DNA of 7,833 bases, taken from positions 1 to 7,833 of the forward strand of contig JAWOJF010000161.1 in NCBI GenBank assembly GCA_046481785.1. Direction: 5' to 3'. The notes below the pieces were generated by a model, which searched no databases, had not been told where the DNA came from, and saw only the letters and a program-made list of their open reading frames with translations. This DNA is from JAWOJF01 sp046481785 (GTDB lineage Bacteria; Bacteroidota; Ignavibacteria; Ignavibacteriales; Ignavibacteriaceae). Of the stretch, positions 1 through 4,520 are shown piece by piece. Positions within the stretch are counted from its first letter, which is position 1, and each line of letters begins with the position of its first letter. The translations under genes were made by a program, and so were the position numbers.

Positions 1-88
1 CTCCCGCTCACCGTGTATGACGCCACAGGGATAGCACTTGGTTCAAGAGGCGGAGGTCGTGAAGATGGCCGGATCTGCTCCATCCCCT
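1..88 (+). repeat. Left arm of an 88-bp perfect inverted repeat
   Basis: Positions 1-88 are the exact reverse complement of 307-394, with no mismatch over 88 bases. Identity stops at 89/306 on the inner side, and the outer side meets the window start. In the plus direction this arm encodes LPLTVYDATGIALGS and continues to a stop at 121-123. The same peptide is encoded by the other arm on the minus strand. A perfect repeat with coding content at a sequence end fits a fold-back amplification or assembly artefact better than a transposon end. Confidence 0.95.
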
Positions 89-145
89 GCTGCCGCGAGC
101 TGCAGAGCTCATCCGACTGGTGAAGAGGCCCGTCCCTGGTGGGTC

Positions 146-166
146 GGGCCTGGCGGTCTCAGGCCC
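146..166 (-). terminator. Possible hairpin after the minus-strand frame
   Basis: GGGCCTG (146-152) and CAGGCCC (160-166) form a 7-bp GC-rich stem with a 7-base loop, starting 9 bases past the minus-strand stop at 176. There is no T-tract, so this is weak support for a terminator in a high-GC genome. Confidence 0.25.
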
Positions 167-175
167 CTATCGGGG

Positions 176-415
176 TCAGTAGGGGTACTGGATGCTGCAC
201 TCGTCGGAGATGTTGCCCTTCAGTACGTTGCCCGCAGGTGGCGCCATGCCGTTCGACCACGCCCCCGGAGGACACTCGATGTTGCCGTTCAGCCTCGTTC
301 CCTGCAAGGGGATGGAGCAGATCCGGCCATCTTCACGACCTCCGCCTCTTGAACCAAGTGCTATCCCTGTGGCGTCATACACGGTGAGCGGGAGGCACTG
401 AGGCACGGCCCACAC
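176..415 (-). CDS. Doubtful small protein on the GC-rich segment
   Basis: A minus-strand open frame ends with TGA at 176-178. It has no stop upstream for several hundred bases, which is common by chance in GC-rich DNA. The start is unknown: GTG codons at 413-415 and 404-406 are possible, and 415 would give 79 aa. The C-terminal part reads like a protein, with spaced Cys, Gly, Pro and Asn residues (RICSIPLQGTRLNGNIECPP, then SDECSIQYPY at the end), and could be an extracellular cysteine-stabilised piece. I recognise no family. The frame crosses the right arm of the inverted repeat, so its 5' half may be chimeric. If real, it diverges from the secreted protein at 481. Confidence 0.25.
   Translation of the reverse strand: MWAVPQCLPLTVYDATGIALGSRGGGREDGRICSIPLQGTRLNGNIECPPGAWSNGMAPPAGNVLKGNISDECSIQYPY
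307..394 (-). repeat. Right arm of the 88-bp perfect inverted repeat
   Basis: This is the exact reverse complement of 1-88, separated from it by a 218-base loop (89-306). Here the arm sits inside a longer minus-strand open frame that stops at 176-178, so this copy is probably the native one and the copy at 1-88 the derived one. No transposase, target-site duplication or recombination site is seen near it. Confidence 0.95.
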
Positions 416-480
416 CCTGGCCGCCGGAGCCGCGCCGAGCCACTGGCGGACCCGACCCGCGCACCGAAGGGGGGTTCCCG

Positions 481-726
481 ATGGCTGGGAACGGACATCA
501 TCGTGCGTGGACGCTGCTGGCATCCGCCGCGCTGCTGCTGGCATTGGTCGCGACGGCCCCGGTGACCGCGCTGTCACCCACCGCCTGCCGGGTGAGGAAC
601 CTCGACACGGCCACCACGAGAGCCACTCTCCAGCAGGCGGTCGGGGCCGCCAGGGCTGGTGACCGGCTGACTGTGCGGGGCGTCTGCCGGGGCAGCACGC
701 GGAATCAGCATTATATAAAATCCTGA
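481..726 (+). pseudogene. Secreted protein N-terminus, cut at the composition junction
   Basis: ATG at 481 follows a purine-rich ribosome site (AAGGGGGG at 468-475). The first ~31 residues form an Ala/Leu-rich signal peptide (LLASAALLLALVATAPVTA). The mature start, CRVRNLDTATTRATLQQAVG followed by AARAGDRLTVRGVCRGST, resembles the opening of right-handed beta-helix repeat proteins of actinobacteria and Chloroflexi. In those proteins a pattern like 'NLDTG..Y.TLQ.AVDAA..GDTL.VRGTC.G' precedes the helix coils. Homology to GC-rich sequence ends at about codon 74 (near 702). The last residues, NQHYIKS, come from AT-rich DNA and end at a chance TGA (724-726). The intact protein would be several hundred residues, so this is a fragment. 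Whether it was cut in a living cell or by assembly is addressed in the findings. The beta-helix family call comes from pattern memory only. Confidence 0.55.
697..706. other. Junction between GC-rich and AT-rich DNA
   Basis: Composition changes within about ten bases, between the GC-rich coding sequence ending around 702 and the run of A and T that begins around 703. The reading frame of the secreted protein is lost at the same point. No direct repeat, tRNA or insertion-sequence end marks the boundary. Confidence 0.75.
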
Positions 727-779
727 AAATAAGAATACCCTTATGAAAAATCACTAAAATATAAAAATTAATTTGGCAC

Positions 780-805
780 ACTATATGAGCAAGTACTCAT
801 ATAGT
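780..805 (+). promoter_or_regulatory. Inverted-repeat operator, probably for the ArsR-family repressor
   Basis: ACTATATGAG (780-789) and CTCATATAGT (796-805) are perfect 10-bp inverted arms around a 6-base spacer. The ATATGAG-N6-CTCATAT core has the size and AT-rich, TGA-containing look of SmtB/ArsR-family operators. It lies 24 bases upstream of the ATG at 830. A TTGGCA hexamer at 773-778 could be a -35 element overlapped by the operator, but no convincing -10 is visible at the right distance. Confidence 0.7.
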
Positions 806-829
806 CATTATGAAAAAGCCGGATCTGAT

Positions 830-1150
830 ATGAGAAAAACACATGAAGAATTAAAAGCTAATATATTAAACGCTCTTGGTCATCAAAACAGGATACGTAT
901 TCTGGAGTATTTAAAAAACGGAATAAAATGTAATTGTGAAATTGCACCTGCATTGGATCTTGAGCAGTCCAATCTTTCCCGTCACCTGAAAATTTTAATA
1001 CAGGAGGGAATTATTATTTCATGGAAAGAAGGCTTAAGGGTAAACTATAAAATAGCTGATCCGAAAATATTTGACATTATTAATCTTGCCGGAAATATAG
1101 CCCTTAAGGAGGCAAAATCCAGGATAAAAATTCTGGATGAAGTTAATTAG
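830..1150 (+). CDS. ArsR-family metal(loid)-responsive repressor
   Basis: This is a 106-aa winged helix-turn-helix repressor, the usual size for ArsR/SmtB proteins. The order is an N-terminal helix (NALGHQNRIRILEYLKNG, residues 14-31), the CNC motif C34-N35-C36 at the start of alpha-3, the recognition helix QSNLSRHLKIL (46-56), and the wing (IISWKEGLRVNYKI, 62-75). The CxC matches the position of the ELCVCDL thiolate site by which classical ArsR senses As(III)/Sb(III), so binding of a thiophilic metal(loid) and release of DNA are likely. Whether a third Cys ligand is needed is unclear, as no other Cys is present. The frame is open from a TTG at 773 and an ATG at 785, but both would place the palindromic operator inside the gene, so ATG 830 is preferred although its ribosome site is weak. 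The gene is first in a five-gene operon; the permease begins 36 bases after its stop. Confidence 0.88.
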   Translation: MRKTHEELKANILNALGHQNRIRILEYLKNGIKCNCEIAPALDLEQSNLSRHLKILIQEGIIISWKEGLRVNYKIADPKIFDIINLAGNIALKEAKSRIKILDEVN

Positions 1151-1173
1151 CAATAAAATATTCAGAATATACC

Positions 1174-1179
1174 AGGGGA
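1174..1179 (+). promoter_or_regulatory. Ribosome binding site that fixes a TTG start
   Basis: AGGGGA lies 7 bases before the TTG at 1187. No in-frame ATG is nearby upstream, so this site supports translation of the permease from TTG. Confidence 0.65.
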
Positions 1180-1186
1180 TACTTTT

Positions 1187-2488
1187 TTGAACTGGAAAGA
1201 AAACTATAAATCGTTTTTATGGATACTCGGTTTCTTTTTATTTGCTTATTACCTGCCGATAGGAAACGAATCATTTAAGAATGCAATAATAGAAGCCTTT
1301 GCACTTGCCAAATGGTATGCACAGGAACATGTATTGCTTTGTTTAATACCGGCTTTTTTTATTGCCGGAGTAATTGCTGTATTTGTAAGCCAGGCGGCTG
1401 TAATAAAATATTTTGGTGCTAAGGCACAAAAATGGAAAGCCTATTCAGTTGCTTCTGTATCGGGTACAATACTGGCGGTTTGCTCGTGTACAGTACTTCC
1501 GCTTTTTTCTTCAATTCATAAGAGAGGCGCCGGACTTGGTCCTGCAATTGCATTTCTTTATTCCGGTCCGGCAATAAATATACTTGCGATAATTTTAACA
1601 GCAAGAATCCTGGGAATAGAACTTGGAATTGCAAGAATTATAGGTGCGGTTTTATTTAGTGTTATCATAGGGTTGATAATGTCTTATATCTACAGAAAAG
1701 AAGAAAAGGAGAAGGAAATTAACCAGTTGGCAATGCCTGATATTGAAGAGGTACGCCCCTTCTGGCAAACTGCACTTCACTTCTTTATCCTGACTGGAAT
1801 CCTTGTATTTGTTAATTGGGGAAAACCGGATACTACAGAGGGGTTTTGGTACAGTATATTTGCCGGTAAATGGTTTATTACTTCTTTGTTTGGAATAGGG
1901 TTCGCTCTTTCAATGGCATATATCATTAAAGTAAAAAAAGTATATGTGCTGTTGGGAACTGCTGCCGTAATAATTTCTGCAATTATATTTTATAATAATC
2001 CAACCGTTCCATTTGTTGTAGCTGTTATCGCAACTACCATTGCATTAACCTTTTCGCATGATGAACCCAATCAATGGCTTGGTGAAACATGGGGGTTCAC
2101 CAAACAAATTATGCCGCTCCTTGGTGCGGGGGTTTTGGTAGCCGGATTTTTACTTGGTTCTCAAAGTGGTACCGGTGGTATCATTCCAAATGAATGGATT
2201 GCAAATCTTGTTGGAGGTAATTCATTATTTTCGAATTTCTTTGCTTCAATTACAGGGGCATTTATGTATTTCGCAACTTTAACAGAAATACCTATTCTAC
2301 AGGGATTGATTAATAGCGGAATGGGCAAAGGACCGGCGCTCGCCTTGCTGCTTGCAGGACCAGCTTTATCATTGCCCAATATGCTGGTAATAAGAAGTGT
2401 TATAGGTACGCAAAAAACGATTGTGTATGTATTACTTGTAATAATTATGGCTACCATTAGCGGACTTATATACGGCTCATTATTTTAA
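1187..2488 (+). CDS. COG0701 permease (ArsP / SO_0444-like metal(loid) efflux)
   Basis: This is a 433-aa polytopic inner-membrane protein that starts at TTG behind AGGGGA. Hydrophobic segments fall in two halves joined by a charged loop (residues ~169-191, KEEKEKE). The family hallmark is in half one: C99-S100-C101 followed by TVLPLF, then FLYSGPAINILAIIL (123-137). Half two repeats the pattern without the cysteines: TLTEIPILQGL (364-374) and LLLAGPALSLPNML (387-400). COG0701/UPF0718 includes ArsP, which exports trivalent methylated arsenicals, and SO_0444-type proteins annotated as Cu/Zn efflux carriers; the paired Cys are the likely metal(loid) ligands. Being placed between a CxC ArsR regulator and thioredoxins agrees with efflux of a thiol-reactive ion. 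Efflux direction and substrate are inferred from family and context. Confidence 0.85.
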   Translation: MNWKENYKSFLWILGFFLFAYYLPIGNESFKNAIIEAFALAKWYAQEHVLLCLIPAFFIAGVIAVFVSQAAVIKYFGAKAQKWKAYSVASVSGTILAVCSCTVLPLFSSIHKRGAGLGPAIAFLYSGPAINILAIILTARILGIELGIARIIGAVLFSVIIGLIMSYIYRKEEKEKEINQLAMPDIEEVRPFWQTALHFFILTGILVFVNWGKPDTTEGFWYSIFAGKWFITSLFGIGFALSMAYIIKVKKVYVLLGTAAVIISAIIFYNNPTVPFVVAVIATTIALTFSHDEPNQWLGETWGFTKQIMPLLGAGVLVAGFLLGSQSGTGGIIPNEWIANLVGGNSLFSNFFASITGAFMYFATLTEIPILQGLINSGMGKGPALALLLAGPALSLPNMLVIRSVIGTQKTIVYVLLVIIMATISGLIYGSLF

Positions 2489-2540
2489 AGGAAATTACAT
2501 TATTTAATGGTTTTGAACAATTTAAGAAAGGAAAAATAAA

Positions 2541-2777
2541 ATGGTAATTAAAATTTTGGGGTCAGGATGCAAAAAATGCATTACTCTTGAAAATAAGGTT
2601 AGGGAGATAGTAAAGGAAAATAGTATTGATGCAGTTGTTGAAAAGGTAACAGACTTAAATGAAATTATGAAATACGGGATAATGATGACACCTGGCCTGA
2701 TTGTAAATGATGTGATAAAAAGCTATGGAGTAATTCCAAAAGATGACCAATTATTAAACTGGCTGAAGGGGAACTAA
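2541..2777 (+). CDS. Small cytosolic thioredoxin, TM0996/MTH895 type
   Basis: This 78-aa protein is a minimal thioredoxin/glutaredoxin fold with no signal peptide. The beta-1 strand VIKILGSG leads into C10-K11-K12-C13, the redox CxxC. The cis-proline loop is at MMTPGLIVND (P51). Length and the GSGCKKC motif match the MTH895/TM0996 group, whose genes are often found beside COG0701 permeases. Likely roles are reducing the permease cysteines, delivering bound metal(loid) to it, or feeding electrons to the CcdA protein three genes on. ATG 2541 has a good ribosome site (AAGAAAGGA, 2524-2532). It follows the permease by 52 bases and precedes the next gene by 1 base, so translation of the pair is probably linked. 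Confidence 0.88.
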   Translation: MVIKILGSGCKKCITLENKVREIVKENSIDAVVEKVTDLNEIMKYGIMMTPGLIVNDVIKSYGVIPKDDQLLNWLKGN

Positions 2778-2778
2778 A

Positions 2779-3174
2779 ATGAAAACTACGCTTATTTCAT
2801 CTGCCATACTTATTATTCTTATTTCTTCTATGTCTTTTGCCCAGACTAAAAAGACAGAGGATAGTATTAAACCTATTGTCACCTTTGTTGAACTTGGATC
2901 AGTAAACTGCATTCCCTGTAAACAAATGCAGCCTGTTATGAAGGCGATTGAGAAAAAGTACGGAGCGCAGGTAAAGGTTATATTTTATGATGTGTGGGAA
3001 AATGATCAGAAACATTATGCTGAAAAGTATGACATAAGACTAATACCTACACAGGTATTCCTTGATTCTGACGGAAAAGAGTTTTTCAGGCACGAAGGGT
3101 TTTATCCTGAAACAGAGATAGATAAGTTATTGCAGAGCAGGGGATTAAAACCAAACAAGTTAAATAAAGGCTGA
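2779..3174 (+). CDS. Exported thioredoxin-fold protein
   Basis: This 131-aa protein has a Sec signal peptide (residues 1-21, hydrophobic TLISSAILIILISS, cleavage likely after SFA before Q22). A compact thioredoxin domain follows: strand IVTFVELGS, active site C44-I45-P46-C47, helix KQMQPVMKAIEKKYG, strand VKVIFYDVW, and cis-Pro P90 in RLIPTQVFLDSDG. It should act in the periplasm, probably inner-membrane associated or soluble; there is no lipobox. The CIPC site and its position immediately before a CcdA gene (2-base gap) make it the likely periplasmic acceptor of electrons that CcdA carries across the membrane. Its own target is unknown: candidates are the cysteines of the permease, or a metal(loid)-oxidised envelope protein. 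The start follows the previous stop by one base and uses GAAGGGGA as ribosome site. Confidence 0.87.
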   Translation: MKTTLISSAILIILISSMSFAQTKKTEDSIKPIVTFVELGSVNCIPCKQMQPVMKAIEKKYGAQVKVIFYDVWENDQKHYAEKYDIRLIPTQVFLDSDGKEFFRHEGFYPETEIDKLLQSRGLKPNKLNKG

Positions 3175-3176
3175 AA

Positions 3177-3875
3177 ATGTTTGAAGGAATTTTTACCGCT
3201 CTTTATGAAGCCATGACAGGCGCTGTATGGATTGCCATATTAGCTTCCTTTGGATGGGGAGTTTTAAGTATATTACTGTCACCTTGCCATTTGTCAAGCA
3301 TTCCTCTTGTTGTTGGTTTCATTACATCACAGGGTAAAATATCTTTAAAAAGAACCTTTAATATTTCTCTTATTTTTTCTTCAGGCATTTTAATAACTAT
3401 AGCATTAATTGGAATTATTACTGCATCACTAGGCAGGTTAATGGGAGATATAGGAAGCATTGGAAACTACATGGTTGCAGGTATTTTCTTTCTTGTGGGC
3501 CTGTATCTTCTTGATATTATAAAACCGGATTGGAATACCCGGTTAAAACAAACAAAAACCAAAGGGTTCCGTGCCGCGTTAATTCTGGGTTTATTGTTTG
3601 GGCTTGCTTTGGGCCCCTGTACATTTGCTTATATGGCACCTGTTTTAGGAATTGTATTTCAAACTGCTCAAACAAGTTATCCCCTGGCTGTTATATTCCT
3701 TTTTGCTTTTGGAATAGGACATTGTTCGGTTATTGTTGGAGCAGGAACCTTAACCGGCAAGGTTCAGCAATATCTTAACTGGAGTGAAGGGTCAAAAGCA
3801 TTACTCTGGATAAAAAGGATATGCGGAATTTTAGTAATGCTTGGCGGATTATATTTAATATACATTACATTCTGA
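3177..3875 (+). CDS. CcdA/DsbD-type transmembrane thiol-electron carrier
   Basis: This 232-aa membrane protein has about six hydrophobic segments in two related halves. The two cysteines expected of CcdA are present in matching places: LLSPC(37)HLSSIP in the first half and LGPC(148)TFAYMAP in the second. This pair shuttles electrons from cytoplasmic thioredoxin to periplasmic thioredoxin-like partners in CcdA and DsbD. Here it follows an exported thioredoxin by 2 bases and shares the operon with a cytosolic one, so all parts of a relay are present. Service to cytochrome c maturation is not suggested by the neighbours. Two His-Cys contacts are notable: C37-H38 and H182-C183 (GIGHCSVIV), plus C216 near the last helix. 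Canonical CcdA usually has a hydrophobic residue after the first Cys. ATG 3177 has AAAGG (3166-3170) upstream. Confidence 0.85.
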   Translation: MFEGIFTALYEAMTGAVWIAILASFGWGVLSILLSPCHLSSIPLVVGFITSQGKISLKRTFNISLIFSSGILITIALIGIITASLGRLMGDIGSIGNYMVAGIFFLVGLYLLDIIKPDWNTRLKQTKTKGFRAALILGLLFGLALGPCTFAYMAPVLGIVFQTAQTSYPLAVIFLFAFGIGHCSVIVGAGTLTGKVQQYLNWSEGSKALLWIKRICGILVMLGGLYLIYITF

Positions 3876-3892
3876 AAAACTGATAAAGTTTT
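3876..3892. terminator. Possible weak bidirectional terminator
   Basis: AAAACT (3876-3881) and AGTTTT (3887-3892) can pair around the loop GATAA. It lies exactly between two convergent stop codons (3873-3875 plus, 3891-3893 minus), with T-rich sequence on the plus side. The 6-bp stem has only one GC pair, so it is weak. Confidence 0.3.
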
Positions 3893-4301
3893 ATTTATAT
3901 GTAACATCTAAACCATGTTTGATCATAGTATAATCGATCTCGAATAATTTACCTGCTTCCAACTGCACTTCAAAAATATCTTTCTCTCCCTCTGTTACCT
4001 CGGCTACAATTAAATATGTTCCGGCAGGAAGTTTTACTTTTTGTGGTGTATTGTAAGACCTGCTGACTTTCATTATTTCTCTGCCGGAATCATTAAGTAT
4101 ATGATAAGATTTGTGATAATTATAAACTACCTTTTCGTTTATATAGTCAACCATATCCTGCTCAAGAACAGTAAATACTTTTAGATAGCCATAGCTGTTT
4201 TTCCCATGTATACGGTCATCAGGATCAGAGCCCGAAACATCTGTCTGCCCAAAAACATTTATTACTGACAACATAGTAATTATAAAAAATATTCTATTCA
4301 T
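3891..4301 (-). CDS. Small secreted beta-sandwich-like protein, family not recognised
   Basis: This is a 136-aa exported protein. Residues 1-18 form a signal peptide (NRIFFIITMLSVINVFG, cleavage likely before Q19). An Asp-rich linker follows (DVSGSDPDDR, 21-30), then alternating beta-type sequence. YGYLKVFT (37-44), KVKLPAGTYLIVAEV (88-102) and FEVQLEAGKLFEIDY (110-124) resemble the strand pattern of PEGA/carboxypeptidase-regulatory-like surface domains, but I cannot assign a family. There is no lipobox. An ATG at 4308-4310 is also in frame, but AGGA (4311-4314) abuts it with no spacing and sits 9 bases before ATG 4301, so 4301 is preferred. It is divergent from the TonB receptor and has its own array of 11-bp-period repeats upstream, so it is probably induced together with the receptor. 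Confidence 0.78.
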   Translation of the reverse strand: MNRIFFIITMLSVINVFGQTDVSGSDPDDRIHGKNSYGYLKVFTVLEQDMVDYINEKVVYNYHKSYHILNDSGREIMKVSRSYNTPQKVKLPAGTYLIVAEVTEGEKDIFEVQLEAGKLFEIDYTMIKHGLDVTYK

Positions 4302-4328
4302 TTTATTCATTCCTGATTTAACAGATGC

Positions 4329-4334
4329 ATAATA
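4329..4334 (-). promoter_or_regulatory. -10 element for the small secreted protein
   Basis: On the minus strand this reads TATTAT, beginning 9 bases after the last repeat of the adjoining array. The predicted transcript start near 4322 leaves a leader of about 20 bases containing the AGGA ribosome site. Confidence 0.5.
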
Positions 4335-4343
4335 AGACTTTTA

Positions 4344-4382
4344 TGTTACCAAAATGTTAACACACTATTAAATTGATGTTAA
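4344..4382 (-). promoter_or_regulatory. Four-unit direct-repeat operator (Pho-box-like), leftward
   Basis: Reading the minus strand, the hexamers are TTAACA (4382-4377), TTAATA (4371-4366), TTAACA (4360-4355) and GTAACA (4349-4344). Steps are exactly 11 bases with 5-base spacers. Such tandem hexamers are the recognised form of OmpR/PhoB-family sites; Bacillus PhoP boxes use TTAACA-like units with about 5-base spacers and PhoB boxes have an 11-bp period. The array takes the place of a -35 element for the leftward gene. Confidence 0.7.
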
Positions 4383-4419
4383 CACCGGGGATAGCTGCAA
4401 ATAGATTTAATTACCAAAG

Positions 4420-4458
4420 TTAATAGTCTGATAACACTCACTTAACAATTCCTTAACA
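4420..4458 (+). promoter_or_regulatory. Four-unit direct-repeat operator (Pho-box-like), rightward
   Basis: The hexamers are TTAATA (4420-4425), ATAACA (4431-4436), TTAACA (4442-4447) and TTAACA (4453-4458). The period is exactly 11 bases and the unit nearest the promoter is a perfect match. It is the mirror counterpart of the array at 4344-4382, and 37 bases separate them. Overlap of the last unit with the -35 position suggests activation by direct contact with RNA polymerase. Confidence 0.72.
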
Positions 4459-4467
4459 TGCTGACTT

Positions 4468-4475
4468 TATGTTTG
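4468..4475 (+). promoter_or_regulatory. Bacteroidota-type -7 promoter element for the TonB receptor
   Basis: TATGTTTG matches the TAnnTTTG -7 consensus of Bacteroidota primary sigma factor. It begins 9 bases after the last repeat unit, the same spacing as in the leftward promoter. Transcription would start near 4480, leaving a leader of roughly 40 bases before ATG 4521. Confidence 0.6.
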
Positions 4476-4520
4476 TACCCGTCGAAGGTAATCATTTTAA
4501 TAAAAAATAAGGAGCGGGAG

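Noticed and set aside
38..352. Plus-strand open frames in the GC-rich region (38-352, 139-387, 192-401)
   Set aside because: They are low-complexity, Arg/Pro-rich, overlap each other and the inverted repeat, and have no ribosome sites. They are typical GC-driven frames.
1..394. Inverted repeat as transposon ends
   Set aside because: The 218-base loop holds no transposase, no target duplication is visible, and the arms carry coding sequence rather than transposase-binding ends.
741..817. Direct repeat TTATGAAAAA at 741-750 and 808-817
   Set aside because: It is short, A/T-rich and with no further structure, so chance is likely in this composition.
773..829. Upstream extension of the ArsR-family gene to TTG 773 or ATG 785
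   Set aside because: It would place a perfect 26-bp operator-like palindrome inside the coding region and make the protein longer than the family norm.
2161..2457. Antisense frames within the permease and carrier genes (1419-1634, 2161-2457, 3203-3460 minus)
   Set aside because: They are shadows of clearly conserved coding sequence on the plus strand, with no ribosome sites.
2489..2540. Internal promoter between the permease and small thioredoxin
   Set aside because: The gap is only 52 AT-rich bases. No -10/-35 or TAnnTTTG pair could be distinguished from background.
3530..3778. Plus-strand frame overlapping the CcdA gene
   Set aside because: It is an out-of-frame shadow rich in Cys, Phe and Tyr, with no start signal.
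4354..4385. Two copies of the palindromic ATGTTAACAC read as dyad operators
   Set aside because: Their 22-bp spacing is explained by the 11-bp direct-repeat register once the intervening TTAATA unit and the GTAACA unit are included. The palindrome is a by-product of TTAACA followed by T.
4458..4520. Upstream extension of the TonB receptor to ATG 4458
   Set aside because: That ATG overlaps the last operator repeat and lies upstream of the TATGTTTG promoter element, so it would not be in the mRNA. ATG 4521 has AGGAG at good spacing.
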